A stretch of 64,000 nucleotides of DNA from Dermatophagoides farinae (GCF_024713945.1 NC_134682.1:372001-436000); one strand, 5' to 3'; positions 40,201-51,636 are shown, numbered from the stretch's first letter. Notes: generated from the letters alone by a model not told the origin. Numbers and translations are program-made.

Positions 40201-41490
40201 CAACAACAATCTGACGATTGGAAAAAATCCATCGATGAAACTATGAATGAATTGACCATATTAATCAAAATTAATCAACGAAGGTTCCTGGACGACCATT
40301 TCGACAAACACATTCCAACATTTCGTGATGATCAAGGCCTGGTACGATGTTTGACACGACTGGAGAATTCAGATTTGAGTTACGACGAAAAATACCCGAT
40401 TGCGTTGCCGACATGTGAATTCACGTTAGCATTGATGGAATGTACACATGAAAACGATGAACATGGTTCTGTGAATTATACATTGGCCAATTTTCGCATG
40501 AAGTACTTCACACCACGTGCACGACAACAATTCATAAAAATCAAAAACCGATGTTCTAAATGTCGCCAATTACGTACCAAACCATTGCAAGTATCGCTTG
40601 GTAATCCTCCTAGTACACGATTGGACAGAAGTCATCCCTTTGAACATATCGGAGTGGACATTTTTGAACTGAAAACCGACCCGAAAACCATTGGAATGAT
40701 ATTCACGTGTTGCGTCACACGGGCGGTGCACTTCGAAGTATTGGAAAATATGACAGCCGAATGTGTATGTGACACCTTTCAAATATTCGCGGCCCTTAGA
40801 AGAATTCCGTCCACGGTATATTCAGATAATGGAACGAACTTTAAACGACTCGGAAACATGTTTAATGAGGCATACACCGTATTGAAAGACAAATTTCAAT
40901 GGAGATTCAATACGCCCGCCGCACCATTCCGAGGAGGCTTCTTTGAATCGCTTATAAAATCCATGAAGAAGGGATTTTACAGTATCATGTGGAAAAAAGA
41001 CATTAAACCCCCGATGGTTCGACTTGTGCTTTACCGAATTCAATCTTTAATGAACGCCCGACCGTTAATACATGATAATTCAACTATTGTCACACCGAAT
41101 CACCTGATGTACGGAGCTGGTAGTAACGGATCATTGGCACCACCACGACGAGGGGTACAACCTAGTTGCTTGTTAAAATATTGGAGGGGAACGCAACGAT
41201 TGGTGGACGGGGCATGGAAAACGTATCGAGATATATACCTCAAAAGCCTAAGAAATTATCATCAGAATATCAAACATTATCAACATGTTCAAGTGGGTGA
41301 TGAGGTGCTATTGGTGGACAAAGGATTGCCTGTATCATTGTGGACCACCGGAAACATTGTCAAAACCATCCCGGACGCTCGTGGGGTAATCCGAACCTAT
41401 CAAGTAAAGACCGGCGACCGAGTACTCGAACGACCAGCACAACGTTTGGCACCATTGGAAGCTGCTTTCGAGAGGAGGGAGGATATGTAA
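37225..41490 (+). CDS. BEL/Pao gag-end/pol polyprotein: zinc knuckles, protease, RT, RNase H, integrase
   Basis: Open for 1421 codons. The first codon used here is TTG, and no ATG opens this frame, so the natural start lies in the broken gag upstream. Order with rough residues: gag end with CCHC knuckle CFGCGDSGHNGREC (about 181); aspartic protease DDGAGTSFIS (about 270, where DSG or DTG is usual); reverse transcriptase with YVDD (about 655); RNase H with VFVDAS and SAELLAL (about 818-960); H2C2-like C-x2-C before integrase; integrase core with catalytic D in GVDIFEL (about 1146), D in SDNGTNF (about 1200) and E in GGFFES (about 1241); DUF5641 chromatin/target module (about 1355-1412). All polymerase and integrase catalytic acids are present and there are no internal stops, so the insertion is young. 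The stop codon lies within the first bases of the 3' LTR. Confidence 0.93.
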   Translation: MNRVIRNEAGIEDALKKLDDFYASEHQIIPALKNKIKLLPHLSQRATVKDWTTWLETVVIIRDTLAASNLLHEDYNMTTYILYKVDDVYQQQIDGDHKIKLAQLEEFLERGAARKAAISGRLDENPWMTADKPRSMIRRPINNVMMTTNNKCFFQDGDHKTDECKLSGDARRQFLFTNRLCFGCGDSGHNGRECPKTLKCNHCQRRHASQLCFRHNQPNVLTPTMSTSSNANNEASESSSQPTLLIPAGRSLHKTLTTTINGRKIRVVFDDGAGTSFISSKVAHEWNLVASRAEPIFMDTLSNAKPTATGHQMVHIEMPTWGGQHENLGFRLNDKLDQLQFHCIPIDVQKQLLQQGIDFHDEQRPVDMLIGLDNINKIQLPDERRVIHDVIAKRTTMGWVVFGVTNRTNVLLSYDQSLSVEPALDVDIEDEDKEAMEKFLENYCTGDSVKYDQQEKRYSVKLPFISNVKVHPNFDAAKKQLWSMVKHMTNERRTGYQELIDDLVQNKIVEQVAINPDDGYHMPHFVVTRNDKNTTKMRIVFNASNGKQPLNKAIFKGVTAWYIIRSLLFFRLQTIAVISDIKSAFHNIAIQPEHKKFVKFLWIDNDENTICYQFNRLPFGLSSSPFILYAVVMHHLKQYRSKYPQTVNAIINGLYVDDLIFSANNQREVEQIKCDSQMIFAEATMMLRKWRSSDKALNDRWGDGLAETKVLGVEWTEDDQMRVLIPEFTDGGNITKRALLKYHASIYDPFGFVLATTLKLKMMIHESWKLGYEWDDPLSPDLQKKALKIIHEIKGLDQFSFPRRIFDESVEEFDLMVFVDASQHAIGIASYLTNGQQLTLIYAKSKLIKPRKIVSAELLALSAGANTAKTLGDLVNARHIILFSDSMDNVKRLEEDMNKYPYPVAVHLFNIKSKISEIRHIRGEINPADAFTRGVTVDELKKLHRLNYHDIIELQDVVVGVGLTVNGSSEKYDISKLDLDSKRPYNQWIELVQQQSDDWKKSIDETMNELTILIKINQRRFLDDHFDKHIPTFRDDQGLVRCLTRLENSDLSYDEKYPIALPTCEFTLALMECTHENDEHGSVNYTLANFRMKYFTPRARQQFIKIKNRCSKCRQLRTKPLQVSLGNPPSTRLDRSHPFEHIGVDIFELKTDPKTIGMIFTCCVTRAVHFEVLENMTAECVCDTFQIFAALRRIPSTVYSDNGTNFKRLGNMFNEAYTVLKDKFQWRFNTPAAPFRGGFFESLIKSMKKGFYSIMWKKDIKPPMVRLVLYRIQSLMNARPLIHDNSTIVTPNHLMYGAGSNGSLAPPRRGVQPSCLLKYWRGTQRLVDGAWKTYRDIYLKSLRNYHQNIKHYQHVQVGDEVLLVDKGLPVSLWTTGNIVKTIPDARGVIRTYQVKTGDRVLERPAQRLAPLEAAFERREDM
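41470..41483 (+). other. Polypurine tract of the retrotransposon
   Basis: GAGAGGAGGGAGGA, all purine, two bases before the 3' LTR. This is the plus-strand primer position expected in LTR elements. It is also coding (end of pol). Confidence 0.85.
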
Positions 41491-41967
41491 CGGATTATAT
41501 GAAAGGCTTTCCAGCTGATCTTCAATCATCAATCATTGATCGTTAATCATCAACCACGAAGTAACAAAACCCTAACATATAAAAGGAGTGAAAAAAGACA
41601 TGAGACGGGGGCTTTTAGAGAAATCTCTTAGTGAGTATCATATTTATTTTGTGCTGTGTTTTCTTCAAGTTTCTACATTCACGTGTTCATGTACCGATCT
41701 TCTTGTTTTTCAGACTTTCATCATTATTCCGAGTGTTCTTGTCATTGTCGTTACGTTGCACGTACTTTCATCGAGAAAAATAATCGGAGACATCTTTACA
41801 CATCGTCCATTGGATTCTATTCGCTAACACATAACGTTCCATAATTATTCATCAACACACCTTTCCAATTGTTTACTTTAATTTATTACTATTTGTTCTT
41901 CACCATTTAATTAAATAAAGCTTTTTTTTACAAACGTCCTTTAGAACCATTCACGTTTTCTGTTACA
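41486..41967 (+). repeat. 3' LTR, complete, 482 bp
   Basis: Begins TGTAAC and ends GTTACA, the short inverted ends expected of an LTR (TG..CA). TATA box TATAAAAG at 41578-41585 and AATAAA at 41914-41919 mark the U3, R and U5 order. It follows the polypurine tract directly and is followed by CAACAGACAC, which also stands left of the 5' LTR. Confidence 0.92.
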
Positions 41968-43412
41968 CAACAGACACACACACACTTCGATTAGATTTTT
42001 TTTTCATTTGGTTGTGTAATCGACCGAGGCCAAAAAAACACACACACAAAATCACCGTGATATTCTCCACCACAAAAATTGGATAAAAACAAAACAAGGT
42101 CATTCGGAAAGTTGCCTGAAAGAATATTTCCATAATGAAGATAATGATGGGAACAACAAAATTATTTTCATAATAAACAAAGCTTGAAGGGAAAAAATTT
42201 TGAATCAAGAAAAACCAAGAAATCATCATTAACCACACATATATTCATTGATCATTGTGACAAACAAAATGAGAATATATATAGAAAAATGATGCCTGAA
42301 ACAAGAAAAAATAAAGTTTTAAACCCGATTTTTGTTACCGGAATGGAATCGACAATGATAATAATGAGTGATAAAATGCCAAAAGACGAAGATGAAAAAA
42401 AAGTTATCGATAGCCATTGATATTATTGAGTGAGCACTCACACACTCACACATAAGATTTGGATATTTTTAGCTGAAAAAAAAAGTTTTTTTTTGTTGAA
42501 AAAAATCGGTCATGTCGAGTTTTTCTTCTTGGTCATCATCATCATCATCATCATCAAGAACGTTCTCAACATTATGCTTCAATGGAAAACAACGACACAA
42601 CGACCAAAAAAGGAAGTCATGACAATTAGCCAATATATGAGTGCAGAATGTAATGGAAGAAGTAGCAATAAAAAATGACCAAATGAACGGAACTTTCAAT
42701 GAAAAAAAAATCCAATTTGTTCGAAACACATACACACACTTAAAAGATGTAGTTTATTTCGTACAAACAACATTTGTCAAATAACCAACCAACCAACCAA
42801 CCATCAATACACATCCAATACCAGAAATAACAACAACAACAACAACAACAATATTCCATCTGGCGTATTGAGTAATAATAACTAATCGAACTAATAACCG
42901 ATATAATCGGAAAAAAAGGAAAAGGCAAAAAAAAAACTATCACCAAATATGGATGTTCATTTTCATCATTTTCATCTATAGTAGTAGTATAGACAAAATT
43001 CAATTCAATTCTTGTCAAGTAGGCAAATTGATACTTGGGATTTTTACTAGCAACAAGAATGGCCGAAAAGAGAAACAAAAATGGAAACATTTATTTTTAC
43101 AGAGGGCGACTACATTTTATTGAAAATGAAAATGGAAAAAAAATTTTAAAAATTTTTCAATCCAAAATACAAATAAATCCCTAAAAATACATTATCATTC
43201 ATTGATAAACATTCATGTTTTTTTTTTCATTTGTTTCACATTCAGGATTATCGTCATATTCGTAAATCATGTGATTTTACAACAACAACAACAACAAAAA
43301 ACGACAACGACAACGACGACAATCAATTTGTGTGTTGTCATTTGAGAAAACAACGACAAATAAAAATTGAACAAACAAAAATGCAATTGTCGTCGCCGTA
43401 TCAGATCCGTAT

Positions 43413-43413
<1 letters not shown>

Positions 43414-43445
<32 letters not shown>
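43414..43445. repeat. Poly(A) homopolymer, 32 bases
   Basis: Uninterrupted A run; no retroposed body recognised beside it. Confidence 0.92.
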
Positions 43446-43446
<1 letters not shown>

Positions 43447-44181
43447 AGAACGAAATATTTCAACATTGGCCCAAAGACAAACGAAAAAAAAGCCGTGTGT
43501 GTGTGTGCGTTTGTAGTGGCAGAAACAACACCATTTCATTTCAATACATCTTAAACATGGTATAGAATAGATCAATAAAGAGACGATGTTTGAGTGGTTC
43601 AAATGATACAAAAAAACAACAACAACAACAACGACAATGCCCCATCCACCATAAAAAGGAAATGATTTTCAAAACAAACAAAATGATGGTGGTCGTTGTA
43701 TTTTTTTTTCTCAATTCAAATCCAAGAATCGATATGTGTGTACGACAACAAAGATGACGACAACAACAACAACGACAAGTTTGATTTCCAACAAGATGCC
43801 AAAAATGAAAATGAAAGCCAATGGCAAAATTCGAATATATTGAGCCATTCATTTTGCCAATCTACATTTTCATTCTCATCAATTGGAAAAAAAAGTAAAA
43901 AATTCTCAGTAGAATGTGGCGTCAAAAATTTTTTTTTTCGATCGTCTCTTCAATTTTTTTTTTTTTTTTTGCAAGACTAGAAAATTGAAAAAAAAAATTT
44001 TCTAATGATTTTGACATGTCATATGCAGTGCTTTATTATTATAGCAGCAGCCACAGTTAGCTTCACTGACGAAAAACCGAGAATTTTTGGTTTATTCAAA
44101 AAAAAAAAAAATTTTTTTTCATAAATTTGATGCTGATGAAAATTTGGTTCATCATGTCATCAGCATCATTGAGATGATGGT

Positions 44182-44207
44182 TGAAAAAAAAAAATTTTTT
44201 TTTTCAA
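44182..44207. repeat. A-run/T-run palindrome
   Basis: TTG, about 11 A, about 10 T, then CAA form a nearly perfect palindrome of about 26 bases. Similar An-Tn junctions occur at 44098-44119 and 49591-49615. Confidence 0.8.
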
Positions 44208-47200
44208 AACAAGCTGTTTCACTATGAAAAGTGAAACATTAACTTTAACAAAATAAAAACTCCACTCGACTACACTTGATGATGATGATGATGAGTAAAT
44301 GAAAACAAAAAAAAAGCCAAACCAAAAAGTGAAAGATAAAAAGAATGAAACAAAAAAAAAAAAAAAAAAAATCTGCCTAGTCTCTTCCCACAAATAACGG
44401 CAATATATGCAAATCAACTAGACGGCCATACAAACAGCAATGAATATGCAAACTCTTCAATTGGAAAGAGAGAGAATGAAAAAAAAACAGAATAACAGAA
44501 TCGCATACACAAACACACCTTACTTGTTCGTTTGTTCATTGTTGTGACAATGACAGAATGGAGCGGATCAAACGAGATTATTTATGAAATTTTTTTTTTG
44601 ATTGACATATTCTATTAGCAGTGTGTGTGTGTATGAAAAAAAATCATAAAATCAACCCTGTAACTGAAATAATAGGCAGAAAAAAAACGAAGGTAAAAAA
44701 ACCGAATAATGAATACGAACACAAGGCTAAAATAATGATGAAAAACAACATATAATAATAGTCTATAAATAGCCGCGAACATACATATATTCAGTATACG
44801 CGGCAATTATTCTTTCTTTTTTTTTCTTCTGTTTTTATTCCATTGAAATTTGTCATTTGAATTTTGAATTTCATTTTCATCGTTATTATTCATCATCATT
44901 AGCTGAAAACTGAATTAATAAAACCGAAAACCAAAACAAAAACAGAAAAGGTAAAAAAATACAAATCGTAGAATCGAAACGATAATGGCAAAGTTCAGAA
45001 TTAATAATAAACGAAAAAAAACAAAACAAAAAACAAATACACGCTGCTCATCCATGGAACAAACAAACAAAGCGAAACAAAAATCCCGTTTTATTTCAAA
45101 ACAAAGACCCAAATAAAAAAAAATCAATCCAATTCAATGATTTTCATTTACACAGTGAAAAAATGAATAACTTCACACGCCATTTGCAATGATATCCAGA
45201 TCAATTCCTTGTCGTCGTTGTTGTCGTTGTGTCCATAATAATAATTTGCGGTCAAGAGCTGAAATGAAAATGAATGCCATAAAACAAAAACGAAATGGAC
45301 CAAAAAAAACGATGATTTTGAATCTTTATATTCAGATATTCAAATTCAAATCGACATACAGTTTTTGTGTACACAACACATGTTCATCTATATTCACAGC
45401 CGTCTTGCAATATTATAGACATTAAAGATGGCAATTATTATCGTGAACAATCCATTCAAAATGCTGTTAATCTCTCTCTCTTCTTCTACACACACACACG
45501 CACACACATTATTTTCAGGTTAATTATGAATTCAAATCACGTGGTCAATTTAGTAGCTTTGTTTTTCTTTTTTCCTCTTCATCCATCCTCTCTTTTACCT
45601 TTCATCATCATCATCATCATCGAAAGAATCGAATAAGAATTCAATGTCAGTGCTTCAATAAAATATAAAAGCGTCAAGAATACAAAAAAAAAAAATCTCT
45701 CATTCCTCTCATTTTTTCGTTTTGCTTTCATCATTCATGAATACGAAAATCACAATTTTTACACACAGGTTTCAACACTGGATTCTCTAATTGTTTCGAT
45801 ACAATTGACAACCGAAAAAAAAGTCAAATTCCAGAATCGAAAATTCCAAATAAATAAAAAAAAATCAATCAATTTCATTGATTTTTTTCCAGAGTAGAAT
45901 ATCGACAAAAAAAAAACACAATGGAATATGAATCAAGTGATAGACAAATAAATTGGATTTTTTGCACTGTATAATGGTTGGAAATTTGACAAAACAACAA
46001 AAAATCCAACACCTGTGTGTATTTTGTAAACGTAGAATTAAAATCCAAAAAACTAGATCATTCTGGTTGTGCGGATTTCATCATCATAATCATCACCATG
46101 AAAGGAAATGATTCTAAAAATAAACTGGAAAAAATTCTAAATTATCCCCGAATCAAACGAAACAAAGGCAAGGACAAATAAAAAAAAGTTTAAAAGAACC
46201 ATCATCATATCAAATTACACACACAGTAGTAGTAGGACGGAGAGACAGAAAAAAAACTTGAATGTTTGAGCTGCAGAGATTAATTTATCACTTCATTATA
46301 ATTAATCTAGGGAAATCGATACAATTTTTTTTTGTTAGCTTCATCAGTGTGCGTTTGTCAAAATCAGTAGGTTTGGTCAAATAGAAATGAGCCATTCTAT
46401 TGCCCGTTTCTATTTAGTAAAAATGGTGGAAAATAAAATCAAATGATCATGGCCACCATCGCCACCAGATTTCGATTTCGTTCGTTTTGTTTTTGTTTTT
46501 GTTGTTTTTATTTCCACCATTTTGCTTTCGGGTTATTCAATGCATTTAATTTGATTTCCTAGATCTATTTTCACACACACACACACACACACCAAATATA
46601 AAATAAATGAAACGAAAGACAATCACAAAATGCAATGTGAATTGCTCATTTCTGTCCTCTTTTTTTTATTCGTTTCGTTTCGCCATTTATTGATTGTACG
46701 CAGAAATTCCAGAATTTTTTTTTTTCGTCGTTTTCATACAATGTCTTGTTTTTTTCCTGATCGTCAAATGAAGAATTGGCTCCAATACAAATACAAATAC
46801 AAACACAAACACACAAGAGGCATATTTGTCCAATGAATAAAATTAATATCTACTTTAACATCATCATCATCATCATTATTATTATGGTATATGTGTGCAC
46901 CAAAATGAACCAAATATAACCCGAACCATCAGACAAAAAAAAATTCTATAAACAGAGAGAAATCTGAAATTCGAGATAGAGGCAAACACAACAGTAAATA
47001 AACAAGTGACAAAATTATACATCACCAACCATAGATTTACAAGCTCAATTTGATGTGAGATTTTCTGTCATTTGCACTAATAGAGAGATAGAGAGTGAAT
47101 CCAACATTCGATCATTCACATTTTGACATTTTATTTGCAATTTTCTTTCCATTATTATTGTTATCATTAAATTCTTGTAACTTTAATCAACTAGAATCTG

Positions 47201-48483
47201 TGATTCGGAATTCAATCAATAACAAACCAAAGAAACAACAGCAACACAAGAAATGACAATTGAAAATGTCTTTATTATTTTTGTACTGATCAATCAACTA
47301 ATCAGAATGAAGAATGGAAACATGTGACGAATTGAAATGAATTGACTGTGACCTCCCGCAATGTGAACTAGAGAAAAAAAGATTCAAACAGTGAAATTGA
47401 CGACAAACAACAATGATAAATAATTCTGCCCAAAGTTGATATGGAACTTTTGATTCAAATTGATGGAATGACAGTGTTATTAGCTAAGATTAAGGAAAAA
47501 AATTTTTTTTTTCGAACAAAACAACAAACAAACATGAGTAACAAACAAAATTGACAACGAATGATTTAGGTAAACAAAAAACAGAATATACTAATCATTT
47601 TATATGAAACAGAAAAAAAAATCAAAATCAAATCGACGACCATTCCATATGATTGGAAATTAATGCAATACAGGTTTAAGGTGTGGCTTCTTGTTTTTTG
47701 TTTTTTTTTATTTCAAAGAAATTCCTGCATGTAATCTTTTTATGGTCCATTTTTTTGGTTGTTTTTTTCCAGAGGAAAATGAAATCAAAACAAAACCAAA
47801 AACCAGAAATAAAAAAAATTCCTTTCTTTTTGATTTTCGTCATTATTTGTTTGTTTGTTAAATGTCAGGTTCACCACACCAACAAATGCGACCACTATAT
47901 TCAATTTTGGTGATTCGATCCAGTATTGGAACAAAAAAAAAATCCAATCCAATACAATCCAATTCCGTATACAGAGACACACGCACTCGGAAGAAAAGAA
48001 AAGAGTAACCAGATATGCCAGATAGGCATAGTAAATGTCAACCAAAAAAAAGTTCATACAACAATTGAATAACCAAATTAATAGAACACGAGAGAGAAAA
48101 AAAAATCGTATCGCGCAACGAAAGAGAAATTTTTCACAAATCTCCGGTTCCCATTCATAATTGGTGCAAAGTCAAATGGACAGTGAAAAACAGACCAAAA
48201 AAAATCTATATAAAAGGCACATAAACAATTTTGTTTCGGAAAAAAAACGACTAGATCACTGATCTAATCGATTCAAGGCAAAATGAAATTTTGATTTCTA
48301 TTTTTCATTCAAATGTAGCATATACAAACAAACCAACATTGTGATAAGCAAACAAAAACATACGAAAATGCAATTGATTTTGTTTTGAAACTATTAAGGA
48401 CTATTTTTACTGTTTTTGACTTTTTTTCTGTCCAAATCATCATCATCATCATCAAATGTATATAAGTGGCTATTGTGTTAAAT

Positions 48484-48484
<1 letters not shown>

Positions 48485-48520
<36 letters not shown>
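48485..48520. repeat. Poly(A) homopolymer, 36 bases
   Basis: Longest A run in the window, uninterrupted. Its exact length is likely uncertain in any assembly. Confidence 0.93.
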
Positions 48521-48522
<2 letters not shown>

Positions 48523-51187
48523 CAGCCCTTTCAGCATATATTGAAAAAGTAGCAGCATCAAAATCAGCCACAATCCGAACAACAACACATCATTATCAAA
48601 ATAGTTTCATCTATTATTATATCATCAGACGAAGAGAGAGAGAAAATAACAGCTAGAATTTTCGATCCATCCATTGCTAGGCCACATTTCAAACTGAAGA
48701 GTAATGAAATTTCTTTATTTAACTGGATAAAACTTGCAAAAAAATTTGGAGAGAAAAAAAAGAGGTCTTTCCATTCGCAAGAATAAAAACAAAACAAAAC
48801 AAAACAAAACAGAAAAAAACTCATTGAAAGAATTAAATGAAATATATACTAATAGAAAAAAGAGAATCAAGTAGCGAATAAATGTGAAAGAATCAAACAA
48901 TTGGATTCAGGATGGGAATCGACACACATACAGAATATAATAATCAAAACTATTTTAAGAAAAAGAAAAAAACAATAGAGAACAAATAGAATTTAGAACA
49001 TTGGACGCCCATCATGATCATGATGACGAGGATGTTGTACTACTACTGTACATCCAGAATATTGAAGAACCGGGGAATTTTTTTTTTTGAAATGAAAATT
49101 CTATTGATGATGATGATGATGATAGAATATAATGACGTGTGTGTCAGTCAGCCATTCAGTCAGTGTTTTTTTCATTCATGCGCTTGGGCAACGAAAAAAA
49201 AAAATTTCATTTTGCCGGCAAATTTACGAAAGAACGAAAGAAAGAACGGGAAAAACCAGAGCCAGAACAAAACAAAACAAAACAAAACAGAACGAAAAAA
49301 AATCACCCATGAAAATGGATGATGAAATCAGATTTTGGAAATGACAAATAAAAATCTGAATGTTTCACTTAGTTTCAGTTTAGTTCAATTTTTCACCAAC
49401 ACACACACACACAAACATCGGTTTGTCGTAAAGCAACAAACAAAATTGCCAGACTTTTGCATAAAACACACCACACACACCAAGACAAACCGATAACCAA
49501 AAGAGAAAAAAAAACACGATAAACATATTTCGATCTATTGAAAATTGCAAATTCCAAATTATTATGACAGCTATAAATTATATGGAATCTAAAAAAAAAA
49601 AATTTTTTTTTTTTTGATCAAAAGTCATTGAATCGTTGTCAATAACCAAAAAAAGCAGCAGAAGCAGCAGCAGCAGTTGTTGTATGAGAGGTTGTAGTAT
49701 CCAGCATTTTTTTTCTTGGATCAATTTTTTTTTATTTGGAACACACAAATGGAATTGGAACTAGTAGTTTGGATTTTTCTTTTTGGTTTTATTTCTCGCA
49801 TTCTTCATCATCATTTTTTTTTTTATTATTTTCGGCATCAGCATTCTTCATTCACGACGATAACACACATACACACACACACACACAGATCAAAAAGTGA
49901 ATTTTGGATAGCCGATATAAAAAGGGCAATACATTATTATAATTCGACAACAACAACAACAACATAATCAGAAATTCTGAAAAAAAGAAAAAAAAATAAA
50001 GCCATTTAAAATGTTGTGCTTGCCCATTATGGCCATATGCAGACAGACCATCGTATGTGTATAATATATGACCGATATATATAGATGATGATGATGAGAA
50101 AAAGGCGCCGATTCTGGCAAACAATCAATCGAAATCAATCAACAACAACAAAAACAAAAAAAAAGAGAGGAAAAGAGCCAACTGTCGATCATTTTGGTTT
50201 ATTGATGAACATTAGGTTTTTTTTTCTTTGAATCATCATCAATATATGATGTCTAAATTAGATGATGATGGTGATGATAGCAAAAAGAAAAAAAAAATTC
50301 AAAAATCTAGGCCAATCATCATCGAAAATGAATAAAAAAATTTTTTTGAAAACAAGCACATTACTGCCATCTATGAGTTAAGATACAAAATAATTTCTGT
50401 AATGCTTGCGTAATCGACAATAAACACAATGATGATGATGTTGAGTTTATTTTCAGTTACGAAAAACAACTAAAAAATAATGAGAAAAGAAAATAGAAAA
50501 AAAAATCAACCTACCTTTAGGAATTCCTCGACCGTAACCGTTGAATATGGAATTTGTCCAGTGCAGTTAAATGAAAATAATCAACACAGAAACTTTTGCA
50601 CCAAAAAAAATGTTTTAAATTTTAAATAAATTAATCTGAGTTCACAAGCACACAGACACAAAAATGAAATTGAAACATAAATAACAAAGCAAATCAAACC
50701 GATTGCCGTAAGTTTATTTATCCAACACAAACACTTTGGATTGGATATGAAAATTTCGGAACAAAATCTTTGAAAATGAAATTGAACGAAAAAAAAATTT
50801 GCCTGTTGATTTATTCATACATTTGTTTGATGTAATTTTACAAAACGACACGAATCAATGATTCAATGAAGAATCGACCAAAAAACAAAACAAAAAAAAA
50901 ATGATGCAACCACAGACGATACGATTTCTGATTGAACTTTTGTGTTTTGTTTGTTTGTTTGTTTGTTTTTTTTGTCAAATTGAGAAAATTTTCTATGTAC
51001 AGGTACCAGGCACCGTTAATAGACGACGTTACGTTTACAGTTATTATTTTGAAATTTTTTTTTTTTTGGAATTTACAAGACAAAATATTTCGATTTAAAA
51101 AAAATGGGAAATGTAATCAGTTTGTGGATGAATAGAACAACAAGATGATATCATGAAAAGAATTAAATGAAAACCACCGCAAATTAA

Positions 51188-51636
51188 TTATGCATATCGT
51201 CCACCTCTAAATGTATTGAATCGATATGGTTTCGGCGGTGCGAATGCCAACAAAATTGTTGTCGCTGTTGGTGTGATTGGTGCTGGAGCGGGAGCAAAAA
51301 TCATCGCTGGGGGTGGTGGTGGTGGAGGTGCGGCCATCATACAACTTGGTGCAGCCGAAGCATATGTCATCATTGGTGCAGCTTGTGTCATATATTGTGG
51401 AGCTGCTGCTAATATCGTCATTGGTGGTGGTGCAGCATATATCGGTGCAGCAGCTGCAAATCCAAATGATGGTGGTGGTGACATTATTCGTCCATATCCG
51501 TATCCAGGTATTGAGCGTATCGACGATACCAATGTGCCAAGAATTATCTGTATCAACCAAAACAACAACAACAACAAAAATTGGAAATTAACGAAATTAT
51601 TAATGACAAAACAAAACTTACAAGAAATTTAATCAT
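51188..51636 (-). CDS. Small secreted Ala/Pro-rich, cuticle-like protein
   Basis: Two exons on the minus strand: 51636-51622 codes for MIKFL and ends at GTAAGT; 51547-51188 continues after a CAG acceptor. The product is about 124 residues. The join gives a clean signal peptide (MIKFLIILGTLVSSIRS), with cleavage likely before IPGYGYG. The mature part is Ala/Pro-rich with repeated A-A-P, PPP, QYM and YAAPPP units, a Gly-Tyr patch and an Arg-rich end (FRGGRYA). A tiny first exon coding only the start of the signal peptide is the usual layout of arthropod cuticular protein genes. No chitin-binding R&R motif is present. A structural role in cuticle or a secreted coat is inference from composition; silk- or shell-type proteins are alternatives. 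Confidence 0.8.

Larger units (their letters stand above)
36277..41967 (+). mobile_element. BEL/Pao-family LTR retrotransposon, near-complete with damaged 5' part
   Basis: About 5.7 kb: a short mosaic 5' LTR (36277-36547), a broken gag (36594 to about 37224), a long gag-end/pol frame to 41490, a polypurine tract (41470-41483) and an intact 3' LTR (41486-41967). Domain order protease, reverse transcriptase, RNase H, integrase, DUF5641 is that of BEL/Pao (and Ty3) elements. DUF5641 after integrase and the sequence style are typical of BEL/Pao. No envelope frame was found. The right flank begins CAACAGACAC, and the same ten bases stand just left of the 5' LTR (36267-36276), so the target duplication lies there, probably about 5 bp of it. 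Base composition is clearly less AT-rich than the flanks. Confidence 0.92.
41968..51187. other. 9-kb stretch without recognisable exons
   Basis: Simple repeats, poly(A) runs and A-rich + strand sequence from about 42.7 to 50 kb. No conserved protein motif seen. Features of note are an empty-site-like flank of the retrotransposon (41968-42030), long A runs at 43414-43445 and 48485-48520, A-run/T-run palindromes near 44098, 44182 and 49591, an 8-bp inverted repeat at 46277-46308, and a possible short minus-strand exon with donor GTAGGT near 50517. Confidence 0.55.

Noticed and set aside
42184-42420. 78-codon + strand open frame just right of the retrotransposon
   Set aside because: Composition is less repetitive than most, but the frame starts with TTG, has no recognisable motif and lies in A-rich desert; not supported as a gene.
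43541-43852. 103-codon Cys-rich minus-strand frame resembling a small Cys-rich peptide
   Set aside because: The Cys come from (CAA)n read in the antisense frame (TGT codons); no signal peptide or spaced Cys pattern.
51216-51632. 138-codon + strand Ala/Gly-rich open frame
   Set aside because: It is the antisense shadow of the spliced cuticle-like gene, which has a signal peptide and splice sites.
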